Assembly: GCF_022288805.1 (NCBI RefSeq)
Contig: NZ_JAKOPM010000003.1
Location: 62,001 to 126,000 of the forward strand
Length of the DNA stretch: 64,000 nt
Reading direction: 5' to 3'
Source of the DNA: Corynebacterium yonathiae
GTDB lineage: Bacteria; Actinomycetota; Actinomycetes; Mycobacteriales; Mycobacteriaceae
Position numbers and translations under genes: made by a program. Positions 51,640 to 61,093 of this stretch are shown here, one piece after another. The notes beneath the pieces are model-generated. The model made no database searches. It saw only the letters and a program-made list of their open reading frames with translations, and was not told where the DNA came from. The number at the start of each line of letters is the position of its first letter. Within the stretch, counting starts at the first letter, position 1.

Positions 51640-52215
51640 TTAATCCAGGTTGGCTTGACCGCCGCGGATGGATTGCTCTACTAAGTCAAGGACTTTTTCC
51701 AGCTCTGCGGTCTCGCCCAAGGCGAGCCGGTTGATGAACCCATCCATAAACACCTCTAGATAGATAGCCAAGGTGTCGATGTCGACGTCATCACGCAGGC
51801 GGCCCTTGTCCGCATTGGACGCCAAACGGGCGCGCACGGCCTCGCCACGAACCGACTGGTTTTCCTTCCATCTAGCGGCGAAGGAAGGATCGGTACGAAG
51901 GAGAGAAGTGATTTCCAAGCGAGTGGCTAACCAATCGTGACGCTCAGGATGCTGGAGCATCTCACGCATAACTTCAACCAAGCCATTATGAGCTACGACT
52001 TCTGCCTGACGGGCGGCATCTTCTTGCGCCAAGGCAAGAAAGAGAGACTCTTTATCACCGAAGTGGTGGAAGATTGCGCCACGAGATTTGCCCGTTGCCT
52101 GTTCTAGTAGACGAACTGTAGCTCCCTCGTACCCGTGCTCTGCAAAACACCGGCGAGCGCCTACGAGAATGTCGTGCCGACGGCGGCTGAGTTCAGATTC
52201 GCTGACGATGGGCAT
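51640..52215 (-). CDS. acnR: TetR-family repressor of aconitase (AcnR)
   Basis: A 191-residue TetR regulator. The N-terminal helix-turn-helix (ARRCFAEHGYEGATVRLLEQAT and GKSRGAIFHHFGDKESLFLA) is near-identical in style to AcnR of C. glutamicum, which represses acn. The ATG at 52215 lies 11 bp after AAGGAG; an in-frame TTG at 52224 is too close to it. Its target gene acn lies just upstream in the same direction, separated by a terminator, and a matching operator is present. Confidence 0.92.
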   Translation of the reverse strand: MPIVSESELSRRRHDILVGARRCFAEHGYEGATVRLLEQATGKSRGAIFHHFGDKESLFLALAQEDAARQAEVVAHNGLVEVMREMLQHPERHDWLATRLEITSLLRTDPSFAARWKENQSVRGEAVRARLASNADKGRLRDDVDIDTLAIYLEVFMDGFINRLALGETAELEKVLDLVEQSIRGGQANLD

Positions 52216-52269
52216 AGTAGGCAAATCTCCTTAATGGGGAACGTCTATAGAATAATAAATCAGTAATTT

Positions 52270-52347
52270 TGAATAAGAATAAAAAATAAGCGACGAAACG
52301 CGGGGCCGCAGCGCCCTCCACTGGGGAGTGCGGTGCAACCCCGCGTT
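52270..52347 (-). terminator. Intrinsic terminator after acn
   Basis: AACGCGGGG (52297-52305) pairs with CCCCGCGTT (52339-52347). On the minus strand it is followed by TCGTCGC and then TTATTTTTTATTC, a good T-rich tail. It isolates acn from acnR. Confidence 0.75.
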
Positions 52348-52407
52348 ATCGACTGAAGCTAGGTCCTTAGCTCCTTCAGGTGGGCATAAGGATTGTGCGA
52401 AAAGCGC

Positions 52408-55233
52408 CTAGCTCTTGACCATTTGGCGCAGAACGTACTGCAGGATGCCGCCGTGGCGGAAGTAGTCAGCCTCACCCGGGGTGTCGATGCGGACGTCAGC
52501 GTCAAACTCGACGGTCTCGCCGGACTCCTTGGTGGCGGTGACGTGGACGGTCTTGGGGATGGAGCCTTCATTGAAGGCGGTGATGCCCTCAATATCGAAG
52601 GTTTCAGTACCGTCCAAGCCCAAGGACTCGTGGGACTCACCCTGTGGGAACTGCAGTGGGATAACGCCCATGCCGATCAGGTTGGAGCGGTGAATGCGCT
52701 CGAAGGACTCAGTGATTACAGCCTTGACGCCGAGCAGGTTGGTGCCCTTTGCAGCCCAGTCACGGGAGGAACCGGTGCCGTACTCCTTACCAGCGATGAC
52801 TACCAGTGGAATGCCGGCTTCTTTGTAGTTCTGGCAAGCATCGAAGATGAAGGCCTGTGGGCCGCCTTCCTGAGTGAAGTCACGGGTGTAGCCACCGGTG
52901 ACATCGACCAGCTGGTTTGCCAGGCGAATATTCGCAAAGGTACCGCGCATCATGACCTCGTGGTTACCACGGCGAGAGCCCAGGGAGTTGTAGTCCTTGC
53001 GTGCAACGCCGTTTTCATCGAGGTACTGCGCAGCCGGGGTGCCCGGCTTAATAGCGGAAGCAGGAGAGATGTGGTCGGTGGTGACGGAGTCACCCAGCTT
53101 CGCCAGAACGCGAGCGCCCTTGATGTCCTCAACCGGGTTTGGCTCGGTAGGCATGCCATCGAAGTAAGGAGCCTTGCGGATGTAGGTGGAATCCTCATCC
53201 CACTTGAAGGTCTCACCTTCCGGCACGTCCAGGTTGCGCCAAGCCTCGTCACCCTTAAAGACGTCGGCGTAGTCAGCCTCGTACATCTCGCGGGAGATAG
53301 CGGACTGAATGGTGTCCTCAATCTCCTGCGGGGATGGCCAGATGTCCTTCAGGTAGACATCGTTGCCTTCCTTATCCTGACCCAGGGGCTGTGCATCAAA
53401 GTCAAAGTCCATGGTGCCGGCAATGGCGTAGGCGATGACCATGATTGGGGAGGCCAAGTAGTTCATCTTGACGTCCGGGGAGATGCGACCCTCGAAGTTG
53501 CGGTTACCGGAAAGAACCGCGGTGGCAGCAAGGTCATTCTCATTGATAGCTGCAGATACCTCATCCGGCAATGGGCCGGAGTTACCGATACAGGTGGTGC
53601 AACCGAAGCCGGAGAGGTAGAAGCCCATTGCCTCGAGGTCCTTCCAGAGGTCTGCACGCTGGAAGTAACCATCAACTACCTGGGAACCAGGTGCGCAGAT
53701 GGTCTTAACCCACGGCTTGGACTGGAGGCCCTTTTCTGCTGCCTTGCGGGCAATAAGACCTGCGCCCACCATCACGGATGGGTTGGAGGTATTGGTGCAG
53801 GAGGTGATGGAGGCGATAGCGACCATGCCGTGGTCCAAGGTGAACTCGCCACCGTTTTGGGACTCAACGGTAATTGGGTTGGAATGACGGCCCTTTGCGC
53901 CAATAGCGGAGGACTCGCCGTGGCCCTCGCGAGCTTTGTTCAAACCGCCGGTGACGTCCTCCAATTCCGGAGCGCCTCCCTCTGCGGACATGCGCTTTGC
54001 CTCAACAGAGGTTTCGTCGACGCAAACTTCGTCGGTGGTGTAGTTGGACAAATCCTTGCGGAACTGCTCCTTGGCTTCGGTCAGCAGGATACGATCCTGC
54101 GGGCGCTTTGGGCCAGCAATAGAAGGAACAACGGTGGACAGATCCAGCTCGAGGTACTCGGAGTACTTTGCCTCCGGGGCATCCTCTTCCAGCCACATTC
54201 CCTGGGCCTTGGCGTATGCCTCAACGCGGTCAATCTGCTCCTGAGGGCGGCCGGTGAGCTCGAGGTACTTGGTGGTCTCCTCATCAATTGGGAAGATCGC
54301 CGCGGTGGAACCGAACTCAGGAGACATGTTGCCGATGGTGGCGCGGTTAGCCAGTGGAACGGACTTGACGCCGTTGCCGTAGAACTCTACGAACTTCTGA
54401 ACAACGCCGTGCTCGCGCAGCATCTCAGTAATGGTAAGTACAACGTCGGTTGCGGTAACACCGGTTGGAATCTCGCCCGTCAGCTTGAAGCCAACGACCT
54501 TCGGGATGAGCATGGATACCGGCTGGCCGAGCATCGCAGCCTCTGCCTCGATGCCGCCGACGCCCCAGCCCAGAATGCCCAGACCGTTTTCCATGGTGGT
54601 GTGGGAGTCGGTACCGATACAGGTATCTGGGTAAGCGAGGCCCTCGTTGTCGAATACAACGCGGGACAGGTACTCGATATTTACCTGGTGGACGATGCCG
54701 GTTCCCGGAGGTACAACGCGGAAGTTGGAGAAGTTCTCAGCACCCCAGCGAAGGAACTGGTAGCGCTCCTCGTTGCGCTGGTACTCAATTTCAACGTTCT
54801 TTTCCAGTGCATCGGTGGAGCCGAAGGCCTCAACGATGACGGAGTGGTCAATAACCATCTCAGCTGGGTTGAGCGGGTTGACCTGATCTGGAGTACCACC
54901 CAAGGCAGAGACCGCCTCACGCATGGTGGCAAGGTCAACAACGCAAGGAACGCCGGTGAAGTCCTGCATGAGGACGCGTGCTGGGGTGAACTGGATTTCG
55001 GTGTCTGGCTCCGCTTCCGGGTCCCAGTTTGCCAGGGCGTTGATGTGGTCCTTGGTTACGTTCTTGCCGTCCTCATTGCGCAGCAGGTTCTCTGCTAGCA
55101 CCTTGAGGGAGTAAGGCAACTTCTCCAAGCCGGAGACGGTGTTGATGTCAAAGTAGTCATAAGACTTGCCGTTGACGTCAAGGGTCTTCTTGGCATCGAA
55201 GGAGTTCAAGCTTTCAGTCACAGGGAGCTCCAT
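52408..55233 (-). CDS. acn: Aconitate hydratase
   Basis: TCA-cycle enzyme with a [4Fe-4S] cluster, 941 residues (AcnA type). The cluster cysteines are in [14 protein letters not shown] and [14 protein letters not shown]. Other family stretches: [32 protein letters not shown] and [14 protein letters not shown]. The ATG at 55233 matches the C. glutamicum N-terminus (MELxVTES). A GTG at 55221, better spaced from GGAG, is an alternative. Cluster supply links it to the suf operon of this window. Confidence 0.97.
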   Translation of the reverse strand: MELPVTESLNSFDAKKTLDVNGKSYDYFDINTVSGLEKLPYSLKVLAENLLRNEDGKNVTKDHINALANWDPEAEPDTEIQFTPARVLMQDFTGVPCVVDLATMREAVSALGGTPDQVNPLNPAEMVIDHSVIVEAFGSTDALEKNVEIEYQRNEERYQFLRWGAENFSNFRVVPPGTGIVHQVNIEYLSRVVFDNEGLAYPDTCIGTDSHTTMENGLGILGWGVGGIEAEAAMLGQPVSMLIPKVVGFKLTGEIPTGVTATDVVLTITEMLREHGVVQKFVEFYGNGVKSVPLANRATIGNMSPEFGSTAAIFPIDEETTKYLELTGRPQEQIDRVEAYAKAQGMWLEEDAPEAKYSEYLELDLSTVVPSIAGPKRPQDRILLTEAKEQFRKDLSNYTTDEVCVDETSVEAKRMSAEGGAPELEDVTGGLNKAREGHGESSAIGAKGRHSNPITVESQNGGEFTLDHGMVAIASITSCTNTSNPSVMVGAGLIARKAAEKGLQSKPWVKTICAPGSQVVDGYFQRADLWKDLEAMGFYLSGFGCTTCIGNSGPLPDEVSAAINENDLAATAVLSGNRNFEGRISPDVKMNYLASPIMVIAYAIAGTMDFDFDAQPLGQDKEGNDVYLKDIWPSPQEIEDTIQSAISREMYEADYADVFKGDEAWRNLDVPEGETFKWDEDSTYIRKAPYFDGMPTEPNPVEDIKGARVLAKLGDSVTTDHISPASAIKPGTPAAQYLDENGVARKDYNSLGSRRGNHEVMMRGTFANIRLANQLVDVTGGYTRDFTQEGGPQAFIFDACQNYKEAGIPLVVIAGKEYGTGSSRDWAAKGTNLLGVKAVITESFERIHRSNLIGMGVIPLQFPQGESHESLGLDGTETFDIEGITAFNEGSIPKTVHVTATKESGETVEFDADVRIDTPGEADYFRHGGILQYVLRQMVKS

Positions 55234-55309
55234 TCCTTGTTGATAAACAGTGTGTTCTGTTTGGTACTCGTCGTCTGTCGTCACTACGGGGCGGTGCTCT
55301 GCGCCGGCG

Positions 55310-55323
55310 GTCACTATTGTGAC
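55310..55323. promoter_or_regulatory. Inverted repeat in the acn leader
   Basis: GTCACTATTGTGAC has perfect 5-bp arms (GTCAC/GTGAC) around TATT, about 77 bp before the acn start. It lies in the probable leader, downstream of the -10 box, and could be a regulator site. No regulator is assigned. Confidence 0.3.
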
Positions 55324-55416
55324 GGGACGCGACCATGGGGCCCGCAGCGTTGAAGGCGACAAAGAACGCGATGGTTCACCTAGATATTGTAGAGGCTAAA
55401 ACCTTCGGTCGCTGCC

Positions 55417-55422
55417 ATTGTA
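55417..55422 (-). promoter_or_regulatory. -10 box of acn
   Basis: TACAAT on the minus strand, 184 bp before the acn start, directly downstream of the AcnR operator. Seventeen bases further upstream is TGAAAA, a weak -35. The leader would be about 180 nt. Confidence 0.6.
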
Positions 55423-55423
55423 A

Positions 55424-55439
55424 CAGTACAAGCGTTCTG
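55424..55439. promoter_or_regulatory. AcnR operator
   Basis: On the minus strand the site reads CAGAACGCTTGTACTG, which matches the C. glutamicum AcnR motif (CAGNAC at one end, GTNCTG-type arm at the other). It lies immediately upstream of the acn -10 box, so binding would block RNA polymerase. Confidence 0.8.
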
Positions 55440-55548
55440 TTTTCACCTTTTCGCAAAATCCGGCGAGTTGAGGGAGTGAGTTCCCTCAAGCTGCCCGTAT
55501 CTTGGGGGAGTAGAAGTTTAGGGTCCTATATATAAGGAAAGGATTCGC

Positions 55549-56007
55549 ATGGTTCCCGCAGGGGTAGATATATCTGACTTGGCGGATCAGCTCGAAGAGG
55601 ATGGCGTGGCCTACACCGCCCCGGCGCTTAGTCACGATGTCTCCCTCAATGCGGATGTGAGCAACGGGTTGCGGGGCGGCGACGGCGTGGCCGTGGTCGA
55701 TGTGATGGATGTTCGGGCACCCGACGTTCGTGATATTGCCCAAGAGCTTCAAGAAGCAACGGGCCTGAACACGGTCATTGTTCAGACCCCACAACATGTC
55801 TCTTCGGTTAGTGATACTTATAGTCGAGCCGACATTGAGTCGGTGCAGACGCAACTGGCGCCTGGACTTAACCAGGTGGACCTAGTAACTGAGTACTACG
55901 GGGGACTAGACCAAATCAGCTTTCCGGTGACCACGGTCGTGGGAACGGTGGCTGTGATTGCTGTGTTCGTCTTGATTAATTCTTTCATGGTGGCAAGCCG
56001 ACACTAG
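55549..56007 (+). CDS. Small membrane protein next to acn/ripA (Rv1476-like)
   Basis: A 152-residue protein of unknown function. A soluble part of about 125 residues (starting VDISDLADQLEEDGVAY) resembles TPM-type domains. One hydrophobic helix near the C-terminus (FPVTTVVGTVAVIAVFVLI) anchors it, followed by a short basic tail. It lies between acn and ripA, as Rv1476 does in M. tuberculosis. The ATG follows AAGGAAAGG. A G-rich hairpin (GGGGC/GCCCC at 56014-56031) follows. Confidence 0.78.
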   Translation: MVPAGVDISDLADQLEEDGVAYTAPALSHDVSLNADVSNGLRGGDGVAVVDVMDVRAPDVRDIAQELQEATGLNTVIVQTPQHVSSVSDTYSRADIESVQTQLAPGLNQVDLVTEYYGGLDQISFPVTTVVGTVAVIAVFVLINSFMVASRH

Positions 56008-57730
56008 CCTGAAGGGGCGTAAGTGAGCCCCCTGGGCATCAAAGGTGGGGGTGCCGCGAGGCAGAAATCAGGATTCGAAGTTTCAAGTATCGCCTCTTGA
56101 ACAAGGGGGGTAGGTAAATAGGTTTGTTCGAGAAAGTTTCAGAGTAAAAGCTAAAACATTGCGAACCGGCCTTGGGTGCGGGGGAGGACACTTGCTTAAT
56201 GATCTCTAGGGGTGAGCAAGGGGCACCAGGCGATGACGAACAAAATGCCGTCTCGATGATCTATCGGAGCGGTGGAATCAACTCAAGGTTGAATGACGTA
56301 ACAGGGGGTCGTATCTGGTGGCGACGCGCTCTGGAGTGTCATTGAAAAGTGTGAGGAGGGCAGGGGAGGGGGCAAAGTAAACTCTTAGGGGTTGACTCGG
56401 GGTAGGGGAGTAGTCGGCCTGCTTCCATATCAACCAAAGGGGGACCGGTTTGAAAGGTGGACAATTGAATCAAGTAGTGATTAAAGTCACAATAACGGGT
56501 TGGTAACAAAATCATCGCAGGTTAGGTGCTCATGTTGAGTCATGTGAACCAACTTGACTCACGTGAATTGCGGGAAAATTGTGCGAAGCGGGCGTGTCGT
56601 GACGTATGGTTCGGTTGTCGACTCAGGAGACATTTCTTGCGTCCTGGGTTCATGGGCTTAGCCTTGACTGTCACGAGAGAACTCGCACGGGTATGTGGGG
56701 AAGCACGCCTCGAGCGAATGAGGAAACTTCGAGTGGCCGTTCTTGGGAGTCAATGAACCGGGCTCAATCGAACGTGATTGGGGACGCAGGTGAAGAACTT
56801 GAGCGATTGCAATGTTCGAAAAAATAAACATCAACCCACCTTCCGTTTATGAGGTGAGACGGGTTCATTAGAACTCCACCGTGTGGAAATTTTGGGGCGA
56901 ATCTTTCAATCGGGCAGAGCGCAAAGCTCTTAACCGCGAAAGGGGCGCACGGATAGGTCCATAGGGTTTGGGTCTAGGAACGCCGAATCACTCCGCCAGG
57001 GCCAGTTTCGTGTGGCCTGTTCATGGTTTGTGGCTGCTTGCCCTCGACGGCTCAGGATTGTTGAAAGGCTAGACCTTTTAGCAAGGCCAGTCGGCGCCGC
57101 GGCGAGACATGCCAGAACCCGTAGAGCAGTTCTCACGGCGCTCAGTGCAATAGGACGTGATCGGGGCATGCGGAATCTTGGGTTGTAACACGCATCCTGG
57201 AGCGTATGTTGCCAATATCGCGAACGAGTAAGTGGACTTCGCAGTCGTGGGAATTTTTGCTGTGAACAATGGATATGTGTAGACCTTTTGGTCTTGCTTG
57301 TTGATTTTGGACGAGTAGACCTTTAGTCAATCCAGCTGGAACTTTAGTCGTCTGATTTTCGCTGTTGTGGGGAAACAGTAGCGATTCAGGGCAGCCGGCT
57401 GGAGTGCGATAGAAGTCAGGTTTCCAGTCACCGCAAGAAGGTCCCTGGACTGTTGAGCGATCCGCCGAAAGAGCACGCCCGGAGTGAAGTCTTAGCCAAT
57501 TGGGGCAGTCCATAATCATCTACCGCTCTAGTGTCTACGGGCGCTTGAGAAAAGCTTCGTGTATCTAATTTCATCATCTCGAAGCAATCTCCAGTTGCTC
57601 TATTCTGGCATGCGATAACGCCTGCGTTTGTGCGAATTGTGCAGGCGGGGAGCCCGGGCATTCCTATGTCCGGAAGCTGTTATGGGCGCTTCTTAAAGGA
57701 ACTGTGTGGGTCCAATCTAGGAGTATTTCA
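56008..57730. other. 1.7-kb gene-poor region upstream of ripA
   Basis: No convincing gene here on either strand: the longest open frames (76 aa at 56526-56756; 125 aa on the minus strand at 57142-57519) have neither ribosome sites nor recognisable sequence. The left part (56030-56470) is full of G4-G6 runs. A GlxR-like site is at 56476-56491, and short motifs repeat (TTGACTC-type around 56390-56750; TAGACCTTT at 57070, 57280 and 57316). It probably contains the ripA promoter and a very long leader, or an unannotated RNA. Confidence 0.6.
56476..56491. promoter_or_regulatory. Candidate GlxR site upstream of ripA
   Basis: AGTGATTAAAGTCACA matches the GlxR consensus TGTGANNTANNTCACA at every fixed position except 1 and 8. 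It is 1.24 kb before ripA, with AATAACGGG and GGTAACAAA directly after it. Confidence 0.5.
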
Positions 57731-59185
57731 GTGGCCACCATTCGCCTTCCGCGCATTCGACATGTTCGCGCTTTCCTTGCTGCAGTAGCAGGTACCGCAG
57801 CCGTATCAACACTTTCCACCGTTGCGCCAGCAGGCGCTGATGAATCACCAGCGTATAACGCTGGTGCAGTCCAGGCGCACGACTCAGAGCGCGCGGCAAT
57901 TGACCGCGCGGTTACCAACGCCGATTCTCTACAGGGGGCTGTTGAGACCTCGCGTGAAGAGTTAAGTCGTGCGGAAGCTGATGTTGCTGGAGCCGAAAAC
58001 CGAATCGCTCAGATCCACAGCCAAATAGAACAAGTAAGCGGCGAACCTGGGGCGAATGAGGAGTACCTTGCTAGCCTGCAAGGCGAGTTGGACCGAGCGA
58101 ACAAGGATAAGCGAGATGCCGAGAATCGTGTGGTGCAACAGCGTCGAGAACTGGCGCAAAACGAAGCGCGACTGAACGCTACCCAAAGGTTTGCGGAGGC
58201 AACTTTTGCTCGCCAGCAGGGGGCGGAATCTCTAGCGGCGAATGGAAGCGGCTTTCAGCTCTCTGAACAGGACACCTTTGATTCCAAGCCAAATCAAGTT
58301 AATGAGCTTGACGAACAAGGGGATTCTGCTTCCGTCTTGGTCAACTCTGAGGACTTGACCGATCAGGACAAGTCAGAGACCTTTACTGATGAAGTGGTCG
58401 GGGAGGGCTCCCCGCAGGCTCCTTCTGTCCCGGACGCATCCAACAATCTGGAAGACCGAGGGGCTGTCAACCAAGGGGGTACTACTCCTGAAGCTGAATT
58501 TGGAAACGCCCTCAATCAGGGTGCTACCCCAACGTTCCAGAACGTCGACTTTGCAACTGGATCCTCTGTAAATGATGCGCTCGGACTTGCGAATGATATC
58601 GCCGCGGCAGTTGACGAGGACGATGTGCGCACCCTGATGCAAGGCTCATCTGACTTGCTTGGATTGGGGAGCCCGAATACTGCACCTGCTGCGAGCGCTG
58701 ACGCTCCTGAAGTAGATGAGGTAACGGAGTCCGAGGGAGCCATTACAGGTGCAGATGCTGGGCGCGATACTCAGATTGAAGCCGTTATTGCTCGTGCCGA
58801 GTCTCAGGTGGGCGTCCCTTATGTTTGGGGAGGCGGCGATAATAACGGTCCTACTGGCGGGCTTCGAGACGGCGGAGTGGCTGACTCTTTCGGTGATTTC
58901 AATCAATCGGGTTTCGATTGCTCGGGTCTCGTGAAGTACGCCTATGCGGCAGCTGGCCTGGATCTGCCTCACTACACTGGTGCACAGTATCAGCAGGGCA
59001 AGAAGGTCCCTCGCGACAACGCGAAGCGTGGTGACCTTATTTTCTACGGGCCTGGTGGCAACCAGCACGTAGCTATCTACCTAGGCGACGGCCAAATGAT
59101 TGAAGCGCCGCAGTCTGGTCAGACTGTTTCAGTGGTTCCAGTTCGCTGGGGTGGCGCTACTCCCGACGTCGTGCGCCTTCTCTAA
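57731..59185 (+). CDS. ripA: Secreted NlpC/P60 peptidoglycan endopeptidase (RipA-like)
   Basis: A 484-residue cell-wall hydrolase. A Sec signal peptide covers about residues 1-37 (cleavage after AGA). A coiled-coil region follows (about residues 50-150, rich in Glu, Gln and Arg), then a long acidic linker of about 180 residues, then the NlpC/P60 domain. The catalytic Cys is residue 397 in GFDCSGLV; the His is residue 446 in NQHVAIYLGDG. The GTG at 57731 lies 8 bp after AGGAG. RipA-type enzymes separate daughter cells. Confidence 0.92.
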   Translation: MATIRLPRIRHVRAFLAAVAGTAAVSTLSTVAPAGADESPAYNAGAVQAHDSERAAIDRAVTNADSLQGAVETSREELSRAEADVAGAENRIAQIHSQIEQVSGEPGANEEYLASLQGELDRANKDKRDAENRVVQQRRELAQNEARLNATQRFAEATFARQQGAESLAANGSGFQLSEQDTFDSKPNQVNELDEQGDSASVLVNSEDLTDQDKSETFTDEVVGEGSPQAPSVPDASNNLEDRGAVNQGGTTPEAEFGNALNQGATPTFQNVDFATGSSVNDALGLANDIAAAVDEDDVRTLMQGSSDLLGLGSPNTAPAASADAPEVDEVTESEGAITGADAGRDTQIEAVIARAESQVGVPYVWGGGDNNGPTGGLRDGGVADSFGDFNQSGFDCSGLVKYAYAAAGLDLPHYTGAQYQQGKKVPRDNAKRGDLIFYGPGGNQHVAIYLGDGQMIEAPQSGQTVSVVPVRWGGATPDVVRLL

Positions 59186-59188
59186 TCT

Positions 59189-59203
59189 CCAACTTTCGGT
59201 TGG
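59189..59203 (+). terminator. Short hairpin after ripA
   Basis: CCAAC (59189-59193) pairs with GTTGG (59199-59203) around TTTCG, followed by TATTGTTT. Weak; it may only partly separate ripA from hemH. Confidence 0.4.
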
Positions 59204-59216
59204 TATTGTTTAGGGC

Positions 59217-60290
59217 ATGACTGACGCACAACAGAATGTCCAAAACTTTGACGCCCTCCTCGTCCTTTCTTTCGGTGGCCCGGAAGGAAACGAGGAGGTC
59301 GTTCCATTTTTGGAGAACGTTACCCGTGGCCGAGGCATTCCTCGCGAACGGCTTGAAGTAGTGGGCGAGCACTATTATCACTTCGGAGGCGTAAGTCCGC
59401 TCAATGCGCTCAACCGCGAAATTATCGATCATGTTGATAACGAGTTGAAAAGACGCGGACATAATCTACCGGTCTACTTTGGTAACCGAAATTGGCACCC
59501 TTTTGCCAGTGAGACTGTGGAGAAGATGTCTCAGGACGGGGTTCGCAAGGTAGCTGTCTTCGCAACTTCCGCATGGGGTGGGTACTCCGCGTGCCGGCAA
59601 TATGACGAGGATATTCAACGCATGCGCGAGCATCTGGCGCAGCAGGGCCTGCCGGAGATTGAATTCACCAAGATTCGCCAGTTCTTTGATCATCCGAAAT
59701 TTGTGGCCGAAATGGCCGCTGCCGTAACAGAGGTCTGGGATCAGGTTCCGGAAGATAAGGATGAAACTTCGCGCCTACTATTTACCGCCCATTCGGTTCC
59801 CGTTGCGCACGATAACGTAGGCGGCGCGGAAGGTGATAAGAACCTTTACTCCCGCCAGGTGGCAGAGGCAGCTAGGTTGGTGGCGTTGCAGGCAGGCATT
59901 TCTGATTATGATCTTGTCTGGCAGTCTCGCTCAGGCAATCCACGCACTCCGTGGCTAGAACCAGACATTGTTGACCACACCACGGATATCCACCGCAAGG
60001 AGGGCATCGACACGGTGGTGGTATGCCCAATTGGTTTCATCTCCGACCATATGGAGGTTATTTGGGACCTTGATTCGGAGCTACGAAAGGCAGCGGATGA
60101 AATGGGTGTCAAGGTCCTGCGCACCCGTACCGCAGGCCCGACCCCGCGCTTTGCGGAGATGGTGGTCGATCTTGTGGAAGAGTTGGAGGAGGGCCGCGAC
60201 TGGGAGCTTAGTGGTCCGGTTACCGTCCAAGGATGCACGGTCAATGGCGCGCCATGTGCGGCGGGGTGTTGCGATATTTGGAACCGTTAA
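59217..60290 (+). CDS. hemH: Ferrochelatase (coproporphyrin type)
   Basis: Inserts iron into porphyrin in heme synthesis; actinobacteria use the coproporphyrin-dependent route, so the substrate is probably coproporphyrin III. It has 357 residues. Motifs: [27 protein letters not shown] (metal-binding His) and [17 protein letters not shown]. The C-terminus has a Cys cluster, [13 protein letters not shown], which fits a [2Fe-2S] site. The last codon overlaps the next gene on the opposite strand: both stops share TTAA at 60287-60290. Also called cpfC. Confidence 0.96.
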   Translation: MTDAQQNVQNFDALLVLSFGGPEGNEEVVPFLENVTRGRGIPRERLEVVGEHYYHFGGVSPLNALNREIIDHVDNELKRRGHNLPVYFGNRNWHPFASETVEKMSQDGVRKVAVFATSAWGGYSACRQYDEDIQRMREHLAQQGLPEIEFTKIRQFFDHPKFVAEMAAAVTEVWDQVPEDKDETSRLLFTAHSVPVAHDNVGGAEGDKNLYSRQVAEAARLVALQAGISDYDLVWQSRSGNPRTPWLEPDIVDHTTDIHRKEGIDTVVVCPIGFISDHMEVIWDLDSELRKAADEMGVKVLRTRTAGPTPRFAEMVVDLVEELEEGRDWELSGPVTVQGCTVNGAPCAAGCCDIWNR

Positions 60291-61060
60291 CGCGCAAATT
60301 CTCCTAGGGCATAAGACACGCCCGTCATGCGGGCCTGGCGGATGTGGCGCCAGAGGCGGAGCAATTGCGGGTCGAGGCTGTGATCATTGATGCGGTCGGT
60401 AACCGTTTCGATGATTGCGGCTACTCGGTCGGCGCGGGCAAAAAGTTTGGCTGCGCGTGCCGGCGTCGATGGGGGAAGACCGGGCGTGTCATAGAAGTCG
60501 CTGAGTGTTCCCACGGTGAGACGAGGGTTGGGCAATGCTTCAGTGCTATATCCGGTTGAGGCGATGAGGTCCGCGGACTCATTAGTTGCTTGGGCGAGGA
60601 GGGCATCGGCTTCGCCGGGACTAAGCCAGGCTGGCGCAGGCAGCTGCTGCTTTTCGACGACCACTTGCCAGGCCGTATGGCTGTGGCGAATGTGGGGAAT
60701 GAGAGCCAAGTTTCGCAAGGGATCATTGGTGCGAACTATGATTGCCCCGGCAGAACTTTGAACAGCTGCGTGATAGGACTCCGATCCTGCGGGTAAGGAA
60801 GGAGGCTCTCCTGGCCCGGAAAGCGCAAGGCGCACAATGGGCTCGGCGCCTCTACCGCGCTCGGCGGTAAGTTCGGCGGTCTCTGCGCGCAGTAGCGCCA
60901 GCACATCGGCGAACGGAGCTTCGTCCACGCCCTCCGGACGCCCGCCTAGTTCAGTGAGCGCATCCAATAAATCATCGGTGGATTCGTGTCCCCACAGCCA
61001 TGACCCCAGCCAGACAGCAGTGTTTTGTAAAGGTGACCATACTTCGGCGCGCATATCCAT
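60287..61060 (-). CDS. Conserved hypothetical protein (Rv1486c position)
   Basis: A 257-residue soluble protein with no recognised domain. It begins [22 protein letters not shown] and has several alpha-helical stretches; no motif, signal or membrane segment was found. The frame stays open antisense to the next gene up to 61492, but the ATG at 61060 (33 bp before the divergent neighbour) is the sensible start. Its stop shares TTAA with the hemH stop. Same place as Rv1486c. Confidence 0.7.
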   Translation of the reverse strand: MDMRAEVWSPLQNTAVWLGSWLWGHESTDDLLDALTELGGRPEGVDEAPFADVLALLRAETAELTAERGRGAEPIVRLALSGPGEPPSLPAGSESYHAAVQSSAGAIIVRTNDPLRNLALIPHIRHSHTAWQVVVEKQQLPAPAWLSPGEADALLAQATNESADLIASTGYSTEALPNPRLTVGTLSDFYDTPGLPPSTPARAAKLFARADRVAAIIETVTDRINDHSLDPQLLRLWRHIRQARMTGVSYALGEFAR

Positions 61061-61093
61061 GGCGAGCCAGTCTAGTAGATAGACTATCGGGCC

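Noticed and set aside
52393..55098. A 901-codon open frame antisense to acn
   Set aside because: It mirrors the acn reading frame and has no recognisable domains; long antisense frames arise from the codon bias of highly expressed genes.
56526..56827. Two small open frames (76 and 73 codons) upstream of ripA
   Set aside because: No ribosome site, no recognisable sequence and overlapping frames; treated as noncoding.
56008..57730. A c-di-AMP (ydaO) riboswitch in front of ripA
   Set aside because: ydaO elements precede cell-wall hydrolase genes in other actinobacteria, but I could not find the conserved core (GGGGAxCC, GGGGTGAAT, CAGCTAACC) in this interval.
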